In this document: one piece after another, positions 7,678 to 17,496 of the stretch | How the letters are laid out: every line of letters starts with the position of its first letter | How positions within the stretch are numbered: the stretch's first letter is position 1 | Assembly (NCBI RefSeq): GCF_965118895.1 | Contig: NZ_CBCPJJ010000001.1 | Coordinates: 124,001-188,000, forward strand | Direction of reading: 5' to 3' | DNA: 64,000 nt | From: Rahnella inusitata_A | GTDB lineage: Bacteria; Pseudomonadota; Gammaproteobacteria; Enterobacterales; Enterobacteriaceae | Position numbers and translations under genes: made by a program | The notes under the pieces: generated by a model | Told to the model about the DNA's origin: nothing | The model's database searches: none | The model's input: only the letters and a program-made list of their open reading frames with translations

Positions 7678-10053
7678 TTAGAAAGCGCGTTGATAAGGCA
7701 GTATGCCGGTGGCCAACATTTCTTTCGTTCCAAGGGTTTGATTGTTTCCCAGGCCTCTAAGTTCAATGTTGAAACCAATCTTATTGTCATACTTACTTTC
7801 TGACTTAACGGTGTCGTAGTTGGTGATCTTACGTTCGTAGCCGACGTTGATAGCCCAGCAACAGGTATTGTATTGCAGGCCGATTAACTGGTCTGCGGGT
7901 TGCTGTGCTTTGGTATCGTAATAGTAAGCACCGACAATCGCCCAGCGATCGGCGATGGGCCAGCTGGCGATACCACCGACCTGAGAAATCCCATCCTGAT
8001 AGCCTGCATTTTTCACATCAGGCAACGTAGCCTGAATATATTCCGGGCTGGCATAACGGTAGCTCAACTGAACCATTCTTTCTGAGTCAGCTTTGTACTC
8101 AAGGACGGCATCACCAACGGCCAGCGAATCCAGACGGGTGTCATACTGCACGCCGCCACGAACACCCCAGAAATTGTTGATTTTGTAGTAGGTATCACCG
8201 GCCCAGACCAGGCTACCGGTATCGTCGTTTTTATCCAGTGCGCTGTTCTGGTCGCCGGTACGCGGTGGCTGGAAGTAATAAATCTGACCCGCAGACGCAT
8301 TGAAGCGTTCTACCAGGCCTTCATCATAAATACGTGTCGTTAAACCACTTGCCACCTGATTAGCTGAAGCAATACGGTCGAGTCCACTGTAGCTCTTATC
8401 ACGGAACAGGCCGGTGTAGTCGGACTGTAACAGTGTGGAGTCATAGACGTTGATTGAGCTTTGATTACGATAAGGGATGTAAAGATACTGTACACGCGGC
8501 TCCAGCGTTTGCGTGTAATCACTGTTCCAGTCCATGTTGCGGTCAAAGACCATTTTGCCGTCGCTTTTAAACTCAGGCATAACACGATTTACCGACGAAC
8601 GCAGTTTAGTATCCTGATTAGCATCGTAATAATTATCCGAAATAGTCTGCTGATAGTGGGTCGCCATCAGTTTTACTTCATTATCGAGACTTCCCCAGCC
8701 GTTGCTCAGCGGCAGGCTGATGGTTGGTTCGATATGAGTACGGACGGCTTCCGGGTTATCCGGGTTTACGCTGGTAAACTTCGCGGCCTGGCCATAAATA
8801 TGCAGGTCGAAAGGCCCCACATCATTTTTGTAATAATTGACATCTAGCTGTGGCTGGGCACGGTAAGCATTGGTGTTGCCGTAATCGGAGAATACCTGGA
8901 ACTGTTTACTGGCAAGCGTCGCGTTCCAGTTTTCATTGAAATAGCCGACGCTGAATTTTTGCGTCGCATAGCCGTCTGTACTTGAACCGTATTTCGAATC
9001 GAAATCGGTGAAGTAGTACGGGTCGCTAACTTTGGTGTAGTCGACGTTGAAACGCCATACCTGATCGTAAACACCTGAATGCACCCAGTAGTACATCCAG
9101 CGCTTAGTCTGATCGCTGATACGGTTTTCATCGCTGACGTACTGGTCATCAATTTTCTTATCATTACCGAGGTAGTCAAACTCCATCAAACCTGCACCGG
9201 CGACGGTCAGATAGCGGAATTCGTTCTGCAATTGCAGACCACGGTTACTCATATAGTTTGGCGTGATGGTGGCATCGTAGTTAGGCGCAATGTTCCAGTA
9301 GAAAGGAACGGTGGCACCGAAACCGTTATTGCTGCTGTATTTCGCGTTCGGGATAAGGAAACCAGAACGGCGGCGGTCGCCGATAGGCAACTGCATATAC
9401 GGGCTGTAGAACACCGGCACCGGGCCGATGTGGAAGCGCGCATTCCAGATTTCTGCCACTTCCTCCTGGCGATCCTGAATCACTTCAGAACCTACAACGC
9501 TCCAGCTGTTATCGCCAGGCAGACAGGTGGTGAACGTGCCGTTGTCCATGATGGTGTAGCGGTTATTATCACGCTGCTTCATCTTGTCGGCGTCACCCCG
9601 TCCCTGACGGCCTACCATCTGGTACGTTCCGTCCTGAACATCGGTATCTTTGGTGGTCAGGTTCGCAAAGCCCTTTGGTCCGTTCAGCTTGATTTGGTTA
9701 TCGCTATAACGCACGTTGCCGGTCGCTGTGGCGGTACGGGTCGGTGTGGGCTGATTAGGATTAGCGATTTGATTGAGCTGAACCTGATCGGCATCCAGCG
9801 TACTGTTGCCCTGTACGACGTTAACGTTTCCGCTAAACAGTGCATTATCAGGGTAGTTGCCGGTTGCCTTATCGGCATTGATGGTCACAGGCAGTGAGTT
9901 AGGATCACCCTGCACCAGAGGTTTGTCATAGGTCGGAACGCCGAGCATACATTGTGCAGCAAGGTCGGCCATTGCGCCGTGACTGTACAATGCCGACCAG
10001 ATTGTGGCGGCCAGCATTGTGGGTAAGCGTGTATTCAGACGTCTGTTTTTCAT
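7678..10053 (-). CDS. lptD: LPS assembly outer-membrane protein LptD
   Basis: The 791-residue beta barrel forms, with LptE, the outer-membrane translocon that inserts lipopolysaccharide in the outer leaflet. It has a signal peptide to about residue 29, an N-terminal periplasmic LptA-like domain (about 50-230) and a long C-terminal barrel of aromatic-rich strands. The cysteines of the essential disulphides are present: Cys35 (AAQCMLG), one in TTCLPGDN and the adjacent pair in NTCCWAI. The last residues (ILPYQRAF) end in Phe, as expected for a BAM signal. It is the first gene of the lptD-surA-pdxA-rsmA-apaG-apaH operon. E. coli LptD has 784 residues. Confidence 0.97.
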   Translation of the reverse strand: MKNRRLNTRLPTMLAATIWSALYSHGAMADLAAQCMLGVPTYDKPLVQGDPNSLPVTINADKATGNYPDNALFSGNVNVVQGNSTLDADQVQLNQIANPNQPTPTRTATATGNVRYSDNQIKLNGPKGFANLTTKDTDVQDGTYQMVGRQGRGDADKMKQRDNNRYTIMDNGTFTTCLPGDNSWSVVGSEVIQDRQEEVAEIWNARFHIGPVPVFYSPYMQLPIGDRRRSGFLIPNAKYSSNNGFGATVPFYWNIAPNYDATITPNYMSNRGLQLQNEFRYLTVAGAGLMEFDYLGNDKKIDDQYVSDENRISDQTKRWMYYWVHSGVYDQVWRFNVDYTKVSDPYYFTDFDSKYGSSTDGYATQKFSVGYFNENWNATLASKQFQVFSDYGNTNAYRAQPQLDVNYYKNDVGPFDLHIYGQAAKFTSVNPDNPEAVRTHIEPTISLPLSNGWGSLDNEVKLMATHYQQTISDNYYDANQDTKLRSSVNRVMPEFKSDGKMVFDRNMDWNSDYTQTLEPRVQYLYIPYRNQSSINVYDSTLLQSDYTGLFRDKSYSGLDRIASANQVASGLTTRIYDEGLVERFNASAGQIYYFQPPRTGDQNSALDKNDDTGSLVWAGDTYYKINNFWGVRGGVQYDTRLDSLAVGDAVLEYKADSERMVQLSYRYASPEYIQATLPDVKNAGYQDGISQVGGIASWPIADRWAIVGAYYYDTKAQQPADQLIGLQYNTCCWAINVGYERKITNYDTVKSESKYDNKIGFNIELRGLGNNQTLGTKEMLATGILPYQRAF

Positions 10054-10164
10054 ACGTAAAATGGTGTTCCGTCATCAGAGGCATCATGCCGGCAAACGGT
10101 CAGAGACTATCTCACTCATCATGGTTGCGCTAGTGTTAAATCCCACCTGTTACGTTGCCGCCGT

Positions 10165-10193
10165 TAGGCACAACGATAAATGCCGGTTATGAT
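10165..10193 (+). promoter_or_regulatory. Predicted sigma70 promoter for djlA
   Basis: TAGGCA (10165-10170), a 17-bp spacer and TATGAT (10188-10193) stand 41 bp before the djlA start, which has the strong ribosome binding site GAGGAG. The lptD promoter must lie in the same 180-bp divergent gap but is not clear by eye. Confidence 0.45.
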
Positions 10194-10234
10194 AAAGCAA
10201 TTTTTAAGCGACGGCATGGCGAATTGAGGAGTAT

Positions 10235-11056
10235 ATGCAGTATTGGGGAAAACTGCTCGGACTTATCCTTGGCTATATGTCAGGGACAGGCTTCTGGGGG
10301 ATTGTATCAGGGTTGTTGATTGGACATATGTTTGACACCGCGCGCGCTGCAAAACGCCGCGGTTATTTCACCGATCAACAGACACGTCAAACCATCTTCT
10401 TCCGCACCACATTTGAGGTGATGGGGAATCTGACTAAATCGAAAGGCAGGGTTACTGAGGCCGATATCCAGATAGCCAGCCTCTATATGGAACGTATGCA
10501 GTTACACGGCGAGCAGCGCAATGCCGCGCAGCGCGCCTTTCGCGACGGTAAAGAATCCAATTATCCGTTGCGGGAGAAAATGCGGGAATTACGCAGTGCG
10601 TGTTTTGGTCGTTTCGACCTGATACGGACTTTTCTGGAAATTCAAATCCAGGCTGCTTATGCCGATGGTTCGTTGCACCCCAATGAACGGGAAGTGCTGT
10701 ATGTGATCGCCGAAGAGCTCGGTATTTCGCGCATGCAGTTCGATCAGTTCCTGCGCATGATGGAAGGCGGTCAGCAGTTCGGCGGCAGTCAGCAGGGCGG
10801 CCGGTCTTACGGTGGTGGTTATCAGCAGGCACAACAAGGCCCGACGCTGGCCGATGCCTGCAAAGTCCTGGGCGTGAAGGCTACAGACGATGCAACCACC
10901 ATCAAGCGTGCTTACCGTAAGCTGATGAGCGAACACCATCCGGATAAACTGGTGGCGAAGGGGTTACCGCCAGAAATGATGGAAATGGCGAAGGAAAAGG
11001 CGCAGTCGATTCAGGCGGCGTATGACCTTATCAAGCGTGAGAAAGGGTTTAAGTAG
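10235..11056 (+). CDS. djlA: Membrane-anchored DnaJ-like co-chaperone DjlA
   Basis: The 273-residue protein is a type III inner-membrane J protein that recruits DnaK and influences the Rcs envelope-stress phosphorelay. It has one N-terminal transmembrane segment with repeated glycines (LGLILGYMSGTGFWGIVSGL, about residues 5-27), a TerB-like helical domain in the middle, a Gly/Gln-rich linker (about 186-205) and a C-terminal J domain with the HPD motif in EHHPDKL (about residue 232). The length matches E. coli (271). It stands alone between divergent lptD and convergent rluA. Confidence 0.96.
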   Translation: MQYWGKLLGLILGYMSGTGFWGIVSGLLIGHMFDTARAAKRRGYFTDQQTRQTIFFRTTFEVMGNLTKSKGRVTEADIQIASLYMERMQLHGEQRNAAQRAFRDGKESNYPLREKMRELRSACFGRFDLIRTFLEIQIQAAYADGSLHPNEREVLYVIAEELGISRMQFDQFLRMMEGGQQFGGSQQGGRSYGGGYQQAQQGPTLADACKVLGVKATDDATTIKRAYRKLMSEHHPDKLVAKGLPPEMMEMAKEKAQSIQAAYDLIKREKGFK

Positions 11057-11080
11057 GATTTTCTGACCGGAACGTAATGC

Positions 11081-11109
11081 AAAAAGGCGCTGAATTCAGC
11101 GCCTTTTTT
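11081..11109. terminator. Bidirectional terminator between djlA and rluA
   Basis: A perfect 14-bp palindromic arm pair (AAAAAGGCGCTGAA / TTCAGCGCCTTTTT) with T runs on both strands separates the convergent djlA and rluA. Confidence 0.88.
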
Positions 11110-11133
11110 ACATTCAGGGACTGAATTCTTCCC

Positions 11134-11835
11134 TTAAAAATCCGGTTCGCAGTTAAACACCAGTGGCGCATCAGTAATCGGATGATAAAAAGACAGCTCC
11201 TGCGCGTGCAGTTGCAGGCGGGGGGAGGCGGCCAGTGCGTCGGGATGCGCATAGAACTTATCACCGAGGATAGGATGCCCGAGTGCAAGCAGATGAACGC
11301 GCAGCTGATGCGAACGCCCGGTGATCGGCCGCAGTTTGACGCGTGTTGTACCGTCATCATCCCACGACATCACTTCGTATTGCGTCAGCGCCTTTTTGCC
11401 AGTCTCGTGACACACCTTTTGCTTCGGTCTGTTCGGATAATCGCAGATCAGCGGCAAATCAATGATGCCGTAATCGTCTTCCATCCTTCCCCAGACGCGC
11501 GCGATGTACACTTTTTTGGTTTCGCGTTCCCGGAACTGGCGCTTGAGCTCGCGCTCGGCGTCTTTGGTCAGCGCGACGACAATCACGCCGCTGGTCGACA
11601 TATCCAGACGATGCACAGATTCCGCGACCGGAAACGCCTGCTGAATGCGGGTCATCAGGCTGTCCTGATGCTCTGCTAATTTCCCCGGCACGGACAGCAG
11701 ACCGCTTGGCTTATTAACCACCATGATGTGTTCATCCTGAAAAATCACCTGCAACCAGGGATCGGTCGGTGGATTGTAGTTTTCCAGCGGCCGGGTGTTC
11801 GAAGGGACAGGGATGTTCGGTTGATGTTCGCTCAT
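11134..11835 (-). CDS. rluA: 23S rRNA pseudouridine746 / tRNA pseudouridine32 synthase
   Basis: The 233-residue enzyme isomerises U746 of 23S rRNA and U32 of several tRNAs. The RluA-family catalytic motif VHRLDMSTSG (about residues 74-83) carries the active-site Asp; other signatures are MVVNKPSGLLSVPG near residue 39 and PITGRSHQLRVH near 175. It is about 14 residues longer than E. coli RluA because of a Pro/Asn-rich N-terminus before ENYNPP. The start at 11835 has only a weak upstream purine stretch, so a start closer to ENYNPP cannot be ruled out. It follows rapA by 69 bp in the same direction, as in E. coli. Confidence 0.95.
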   Translation of the reverse strand: MSEHQPNIPVPSNTRPLENYNPPTDPWLQVIFQDEHIMVVNKPSGLLSVPGKLAEHQDSLMTRIQQAFPVAESVHRLDMSTSGVIVVALTKDAERELKRQFRERETKKVYIARVWGRMEDDYGIIDLPLICDYPNRPKQKVCHETGKKALTQYEVMSWDDDGTTRVKLRPITGRSHQLRVHLLALGHPILGDKFYAHPDALAASPRLQLHAQELSFYHPITDAPLVFNCEPDF

Positions 11836-11904
11836 AGCGGTTTCAGTCTGTGTCAGCGTTAAAAGGAGAAAAGAGGGATGCAGGCCGGCTGCATCCCGTC
11901 AGGC

Positions 11905-14802
11905 TTACTGGTGGCTGACCACCACCAGGCGGATCGCATCCAGACGCCAGCTGGCATCGTTCAGGTTCGCCAGCACTTGCTTACGGTTAGAGTCTACCGC
12001 GTCCAGCTCATCATCACGAATGTTCGGGTTCACTTCTTTCAGCGCTTTCAGTCGGGCGAGTTCCTGCGTCAGTTGCTCGTCGGCTTCTACTTTAGCGGCT
12101 TCAATCAGTACACGCGCCTGCTCGGCAATCTGCGGTTCAGCCTGTTGCAGCATGGTATGTACATCCTGCTGCACGGCATTCACCAGCTTGCTGGAGTTAT
12201 GACGGTTGATGGCGTTCAGCTGGCGGTTAAAGCTTTCAAACTCGACCTGAGCCGCCAGATTGGTGCCTTTACTGTCCATCAACATGCGAACCGGCGTCGG
12301 CGGCAGGAAGCGGGTCAGCTGCAGGTGTTTCGGTGCCTGACATTCCACCACGTAAATTAGCTCCGCCAGCATAGTGCCCACCGGCAGCGCTTTGTTTTTC
12401 AGGATCGAAACCGCACAGCTGCCGGTATCACCGGAGAGGATCAGATCCAAACCGTTGCGCACGATCGGATGTTCCCAGCTGATGAACTGCGCATCTTCGC
12501 GCGACAACGCCTGTTCGCGATCGAACGTCACGGTGCAGCCATCTTCCGGCAGACCCGGGAAATCAGGCACCAGCATATGATCGGAAGGTGTCAGTACGAT
12601 CAGGTTATCGCTGCGATCTTCCTGATTGATGCCGACGATATCGAACAGATTTAGCGCGAAGTTAACCAGATTTACGTCGTTATCCTGCTCGCCGATTTCC
12701 TGCGCCAGCTGCTGCGCACGTTCACCGCCGTTGGAATGCATCTCCAGCAGACGGTCACGGCCATTTTCCAGCTTCTCTTTCAGCGCATCGTGCTCAGCGC
12801 GGCATTCGAGGATAAATGCATCCAGTCCCCCCTGCTCGGCAGGTGTGGCGAGGAAAGCTATCAGCTGTTCATAAGCGCTGTCATAAATGGTGCGGCCGGT
12901 CGGGCAAGTATGCTCGAACGCATCCAGACCTTCGTGGAACCAGCGAACCAGCACCGACTGCGCGGTCTGCTCGAGGTAAGGCACCATAATGTCGATGTTG
13001 TTTTGCTGGCCGATACGATCCAGACGTCCGATACGCTGTTCCAGCAGATCCGGGTTGAACGGCAGATCGAACATCACCATTTTGCTGGCAAACTGGAAGT
13101 TACGGCCTTCTGAGCCGATTTCAGAACACAGCAGAACCTGCGCGCCATCTTCCTGAGAAGCGAAGTACGCGGCGGCGCGGTCACGTTCAATGATCGACAA
13201 ACCTTCATGGAACACAGCGGCGCGGATCGCTTCACGCTCACGCAGAACCTGCTCCAGTTGCAGCGCGGTGGCGGCTTTGGCACAGATAACCAGCACTTTC
13301 TCGTCGCGGTTGGCGGTCAGATAGCCGAGCAGCCATTCCACGCGCGGGTCGAAGTTCCACCACGTCGCGTTCTCGCCTTCAAATTCCTGATAAATCTGCT
13401 CCGGATACAGCATGTCGTGCGCACGCGCTTCGGCGGATTTTTTCGCGCCCATGATGCCCGAGACTTTAATTGCGGTCTGATACTGCGTCGGCAGCGGCAG
13501 TTTCACCGCGTGCAGATGACGATCCGGGAAGCCTTTCACGCCGTTACGGGTGTTACGGAACAGCACGCGGCTGGTGCCGTGACGGTCCATCAGCATGGAG
13601 ACCAGCTGTTTGGCAGCAGCCTCGTCGCCCTGATTGGCGGCGGTCAGCAGAGCATCGGTATCGGCATTGCCGACGCTTTCACCCAGTAGCGCCAGCGCTT
13701 GTGGCGTCAGCGGTTCTTTATTGAGCAGCAGCGTGACGGCATCGGCGACCGGCTGATACTGCTGCTGTTCCTCGATGAATTCTTCGTAATCGTGGAAACG
13801 ATCCGGATCGAGTAAACGCAGGCGCGCAAAGTGGCTCTCTTGCCCGAGCTGTTCCGGCGTTGCGGTCAGCAACAGCACGCTTGGTATTTGTTGGGAAAGC
13901 TGTTCAATCACCTGATATTCGCGGCTTGGGGCGTCTTCGCTCCAGACCAGATGGTGCGCTTCATCGACCACCAGCATGTCCCACGATGCGTCGGACAGCT
14001 GCTCCAGACGAGATTTGTTGCGGCGTACGAAGTCCAGCGAGCAGATAACCAGCTGTTCGGTTTCAAACGGGTTGGTCGCTTCGTGAACAGATTCCGCGTA
14101 GCGATCGTCATCAAACAGGGAGAAGCGCAGGTTGAAGCGGCGCAGCATCTCGACCAGCCACTGGTGTTGCAGCGTTTCCGGCACCACGATCAGCACGCGT
14201 TCGGCGCGGCCTGACAGCAGTTGCTGATGGATTATCATCCCCGCTTCGATGGTTTTACCCAGACCCACTTCATCGGCCAGTAAAACACGCGGCGCATGAC
14301 GCTGACCGACTTCATAAGCGATGTGTAACTGATGCGGGATCAGGCTGGCGCGCATGCCGCGCAGGCCGCCGAACTCCAGACGAAACTGTTCGCGCTGATA
14401 TTTGCGGGCACGAAAGCGCAGGGCGAAACGATCCATGCGGTCGATCTGGCCGGCGAAGAGGCGATCCTGCGGCTTGCTGAAGGTCAGTTTGCTGTCGAGC
14501 AGCACTTCGCGCATGGCGACGCCGGTTTCTTCGGTATCAAGGCGGGTGCCGATATAGGTCAACAGACCTTTATCTTCAATGACTTCTTCGACTTGCAGCT
14601 GCCAGCCTTCGTGGCAGCTGATGGTATCACCGGTATTGAACATCACGCGGGTGATCGGGGAATCATTTCGGGCATACAAACGGTTTTCACCGGTGGCGGG
14701 GAAAAGCAAAGTCACCATGCGCACATCTATTGCAACCACGGTGCCTAATCCTAATTCGCTTTCCGTATCGCTTATCCAGCGTTGACCCAATGTAAACGGC
14801 AT
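11905..14802 (-). CDS. rapA: RNA polymerase recycling ATPase RapA
   Basis: The 965-residue Swi2/Snf2-type ATPase binds core RNA polymerase and helps release stalled post-termination complexes. The motifs are ordered as in the family: Walker A LADEVGLGKTIEAG (about residue 171), VVDEAHHLVW (DEAH box, about 280), LLTATPEQLG, and in the second lobe SEIGSEGRNFQFAS and QRIGRLDRIGQ (about 600). The ATG at 14802 is preceded by AGAGAGAG and starts the conserved MPFTLGQRWISDTES; an in-frame extension to 14850 has no family support. E. coli RapA has 968 residues. The 223 bp upstream, up to polB, shows no gene. Confidence 0.97.
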   Translation of the reverse strand: MPFTLGQRWISDTESELGLGTVVAIDVRMVTLLFPATGENRLYARNDSPITRVMFNTGDTISCHEGWQLQVEEVIEDKGLLTYIGTRLDTEETGVAMREVLLDSKLTFSKPQDRLFAGQIDRMDRFALRFRARKYQREQFRLEFGGLRGMRASLIPHQLHIAYEVGQRHAPRVLLADEVGLGKTIEAGMIIHQQLLSGRAERVLIVVPETLQHQWLVEMLRRFNLRFSLFDDDRYAESVHEATNPFETEQLVICSLDFVRRNKSRLEQLSDASWDMLVVDEAHHLVWSEDAPSREYQVIEQLSQQIPSVLLLTATPEQLGQESHFARLRLLDPDRFHDYEEFIEEQQQYQPVADAVTLLLNKEPLTPQALALLGESVGNADTDALLTAANQGDEAAAKQLVSMLMDRHGTSRVLFRNTRNGVKGFPDRHLHAVKLPLPTQYQTAIKVSGIMGAKKSAEARAHDMLYPEQIYQEFEGENATWWNFDPRVEWLLGYLTANRDEKVLVICAKAATALQLEQVLREREAIRAAVFHEGLSIIERDRAAAYFASQEDGAQVLLCSEIGSEGRNFQFASKMVMFDLPFNPDLLEQRIGRLDRIGQQNNIDIMVPYLEQTAQSVLVRWFHEGLDAFEHTCPTGRTIYDSAYEQLIAFLATPAEQGGLDAFILECRAEHDALKEKLENGRDRLLEMHSNGGERAQQLAQEIGEQDNDVNLVNFALNLFDIVGINQEDRSDNLIVLTPSDHMLVPDFPGLPEDGCTVTFDREQALSREDAQFISWEHPIVRNGLDLILSGDTGSCAVSILKNKALPVGTMLAELIYVVECQAPKHLQLTRFLPPTPVRMLMDSKGTNLAAQVEFESFNRQLNAINRHNSSKLVNAVQQDVHTMLQQAEPQIAEQARVLIEAAKVEADEQLTQELARLKALKEVNPNIRDDELDAVDSNRKQVLANLNDASWRLDAIRLVVVSHQ

Positions 14803-15025
14803 AATCTCTCTCTGTGTTGTGTGTTCCAGATGTGGCAACTGCGACGTCAACTGCGCAATGCTTGCTATGCCTCTGATAACGCGCGGGCAATAGTCTTCTT
14901 TCCCCGCAAGAATGCGCGGAGTGTTTCACTGTGTGAGGATGATTCAGAAATGGGAAAGGGCGCTATGGTAATGGAAGGTAAGCGATTCGTCACCTGCGAA
15001 TCACCGGACCTGCGCCAACTTTTGT

Positions 15026-17368
15026 TTAAAACAGTCCCATCTGACCTGTTATAAGTGTAGCAAAATCGTCGTGCAGGAAAGGCAAAATGCCGTCAGCGAC
15101 CGGCTCCAGCTGGCGTTCAATGTAGTGATCATAATCGATAGGAGAAAGGCGGTTCTCCAGCGGTTCCGGCCCGGAGGTGGTCATCACATAGCTTATCCAG
15201 CCGCCGTTCTGGTACTGCTTCGCCCGCCCGTGCAGCGCGTTGTATTCGTCGGCTAACCGCGCCGCGCGAACGTGCGGCGGCACGTTTTTCTCATAGTCGC
15301 TGAGCTTACGGCGCAGGCGTTTGCGATAGACCAGTTTATCATCAAACTCACCATTCAGCGTGCTGGCCACGTAGTCACGGACATAATCCTGATAAGGCTG
15401 ACGGTGGAAAATCCGCTGATAGAGTTCCTGCTGAAAGAGCTGCGCGAGCGGTGTCCAGTCTGTGCGCACGGTTTCCAGACCTTTATAGACGATGTGCTCG
15501 CCGTCGGCGTCTTTCACCAGCCCGGCGTAGCGTTTTTTACTGCCCGTTTCCGAACCGCGAATGGTCGGCATCAGAAAGCGCTGGTAGTGTGTTTCAAACT
15601 CCAGTTCCAGCGCGCTTTCCAGCCCGTATTGCTGCTGTAAATGATCTTTCCACCAGATATTTACCCGTTCAACCAGATGACGTCCAATCACGTCGGCCTC
15701 TTCCTGACTGTGCGCTTTATTCAGCCAGACGAAGGTGGAATCGGTGTCGCCGTAAATCACCTGATAGCCTTCGGCCTCAATCAGTTCGCGGGTCTGACGC
15801 ATGATATCGTGGCCGCGCAGCGTAATTGATGATGCCAGACGCGGATCAAAGAACCGGCAACCGCTCGACCCGAGCACGCCGTAAAAGGCATTCATGATGA
15901 TCTTCAGCGCCTGAGACAGCGGTTTATTTTTCTGCTGTTTAGCGGCTTCACGCCCCTGCCAGATCTGACGGACGATCTCCGGCAGGCAATGCTTTTCGCG
16001 CGAGAATCGCGCGTTGCGGTAGCCAGGCACCGAGTGTTCATCGTCTGGTTGCGCCAGCCCGGCGACCAGCCCGACCGGGTCGATCAGGAAGGTGCGGATA
16101 ATCGACGGGTACAGGCTTTTATAATCGAGCACCAGCACCGAGTCGTACAAACCGGGGCGCGAATCCATCACAAATCCGCCGGGGCTCATTTCGCCCTCCA
16201 GCTCGCCCAGATTGGGCGCGACATAACCGGCGCGGTGCATCCGTGGTAAATAAAGATGAGTGAATGCTGCCACCGAACCGCCGCTGCGATCGACCGCCAG
16301 ACCGGTGACTGAGGCACGTTCGAGCAGGAACGGCATCAGCTCCGTTTTAGCAAAAATGCGGGTGACCAGTTCGCAGTCTTTCAGGTTGTAGCGGGCCAGC
16401 GCAGGTTTATCTTCACGAAATCGCTGTTCGATTTCCGCCAGCCGCTGATAAGGGCTGTCGCTGGATTTCCCCTCGCCCAGCAAACTTTGCGACACGAATT
16501 CGAGGCTAAATGAATTGAAGTTCCAGAATGCGGACTTCAGGGCTTCGATGCCGTCGATGATCAGCCGTCCGGCGGCGGCGGCAAAAAAGTGCCCCTGTTT
16601 GAAACCATGCTCACGCCATTCCAGCTCGCCGCCGTCGCGACCAAACCGCAACGGGATCTTGTAACGCTCCGCGTGTTTTTGCAGTACGCGCAGATCAAAC
16701 TGCACCACGTTCCAGCCGATGATGGCGTCCGGATCGTACCGTTCCAGCCATTCATTTAGCTTTTGCAGCAGCTGCGGGCGGCTGTCGACGTATTCCAGAT
16801 GAAAATCGAACTGACTTTCCGGGTCACCGTTTGGCGGCCCGAGCATATAGACGTGGCGCTGCCCGCAGCCTTCCAGCCCGATGCAGTAGAGCTCGCCGTT
16901 ACCGCTGGTTTCGATATCCAGCGAACAGAGCTTCATCGGCGGGCGGTAGCCTTCGGCAGGCTTCATTTTTGTATCGAGCAGCAGATTGCCCGGCCCCGGT
17001 TTCCCGCTGAACCAGACCGGCGCGGTGATATAACGCTCCATCAGAAAACGTTCCGGCGGGCGGATATCTGCTTCATAAACCTGAACGCCGGCCTCTTTCA
17101 GCAGCTTTTCGATACGCATCAGCTGGCGATGCTGCGGGCAATACAGGCCGAGAACGGGCCGCGAATGGAAATCCTGCATCGGCAATGCGCGCAAGCTGAT
17201 ATTTTTTTCATCGGCCAGAATTCGTTCGGCCTGAGCCTTTTGTTCCGCCGGAATAAACGCCACGGACTCCTGCAACGGCAGGCGAACTTTTTGCGCCCCC
17301 TCGTCCGTCGCCAGCCACAATTCCACCTCGGTACCACGCTGTGTGTCGCGCCAGTGGCGGGTTAGCAC
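15026..17368 (-). CDS. polB: DNA polymerase II
   Basis: The 780-residue family B polymerase performs translesion synthesis and replication restart during DNA damage. The 3'-5' exonuclease motifs come first (CSLDIETSGNGE near residue 149, GWNVVQFDLR near 219), then the polymerase motifs DYKSLYPSIIRTF (about 417), ALKIIMNAFYGVLG (about 490) and the catalytic YGDTDSTFVW (about 540). The only conventional start is GTG at 17368, which lacks the first six residues of E. coli PolB; the frame stays open upstream with conserved GF just before, and an ATT at 17431 with a GAGG box is an alternative. A degenerate LexA-like site lies upstream. Confidence 0.95.
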   Translation of the reverse strand: MLTRHWRDTQRGTEVELWLATDEGAQKVRLPLQESVAFIPAEQKAQAERILADEKNISLRALPMQDFHSRPVLGLYCPQHRQLMRIEKLLKEAGVQVYEADIRPPERFLMERYITAPVWFSGKPGPGNLLLDTKMKPAEGYRPPMKLCSLDIETSGNGELYCIGLEGCGQRHVYMLGPPNGDPESQFDFHLEYVDSRPQLLQKLNEWLERYDPDAIIGWNVVQFDLRVLQKHAERYKIPLRFGRDGGELEWREHGFKQGHFFAAAAGRLIIDGIEALKSAFWNFNSFSLEFVSQSLLGEGKSSDSPYQRLAEIEQRFREDKPALARYNLKDCELVTRIFAKTELMPFLLERASVTGLAVDRSGGSVAAFTHLYLPRMHRAGYVAPNLGELEGEMSPGGFVMDSRPGLYDSVLVLDYKSLYPSIIRTFLIDPVGLVAGLAQPDDEHSVPGYRNARFSREKHCLPEIVRQIWQGREAAKQQKNKPLSQALKIIMNAFYGVLGSSGCRFFDPRLASSITLRGHDIMRQTRELIEAEGYQVIYGDTDSTFVWLNKAHSQEEADVIGRHLVERVNIWWKDHLQQQYGLESALELEFETHYQRFLMPTIRGSETGSKKRYAGLVKDADGEHIVYKGLETVRTDWTPLAQLFQQELYQRIFHRQPYQDYVRDYVASTLNGEFDDKLVYRKRLRRKLSDYEKNVPPHVRAARLADEYNALHGRAKQYQNGGWISYVMTTSGPEPLENRLSPIDYDHYIERQLEPVADGILPFLHDDFATLITGQMGLF

Positions 17369-17480
17369 AAAACCCTGACGCGGTGCGGCATCAGCGGGGG
17401 CAGAAGAGGAACGTGCGGTTGGGGAGTTAATAAGCGCCTCGAAACGACAGGGGGAAACAGAAGATCACTAAAAACAGAGT

Positions 17481-17496
17481 ATGGTTATTTATACAG
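17481..17496 (-). promoter_or_regulatory. Possible LexA (SOS) box of polB
   Basis: On the minus strand CTGTATAAATAACCAT agrees with 12 of 16 positions of the LexA consensus (CTGT-N8-ACAG); the left half is perfect and the right half is poor. E. coli polB is SOS-induced from a site with the same left half (CTGTATAAA). The TATAAA inside it could serve as the -10. Confidence 0.4.

Noticed and set aside
9079..9897. Open frame of 272 codons on the plus strand
   Set aside because: It is an antisense shadow of lptD, whose protein is conserved end to end.
14803..14850. N-terminal extension of rapA
   Set aside because: The conserved protein starts at MPFTLGQRW (14802) with a purine-rich ribosome binding site; the extension is unrelated to the family.
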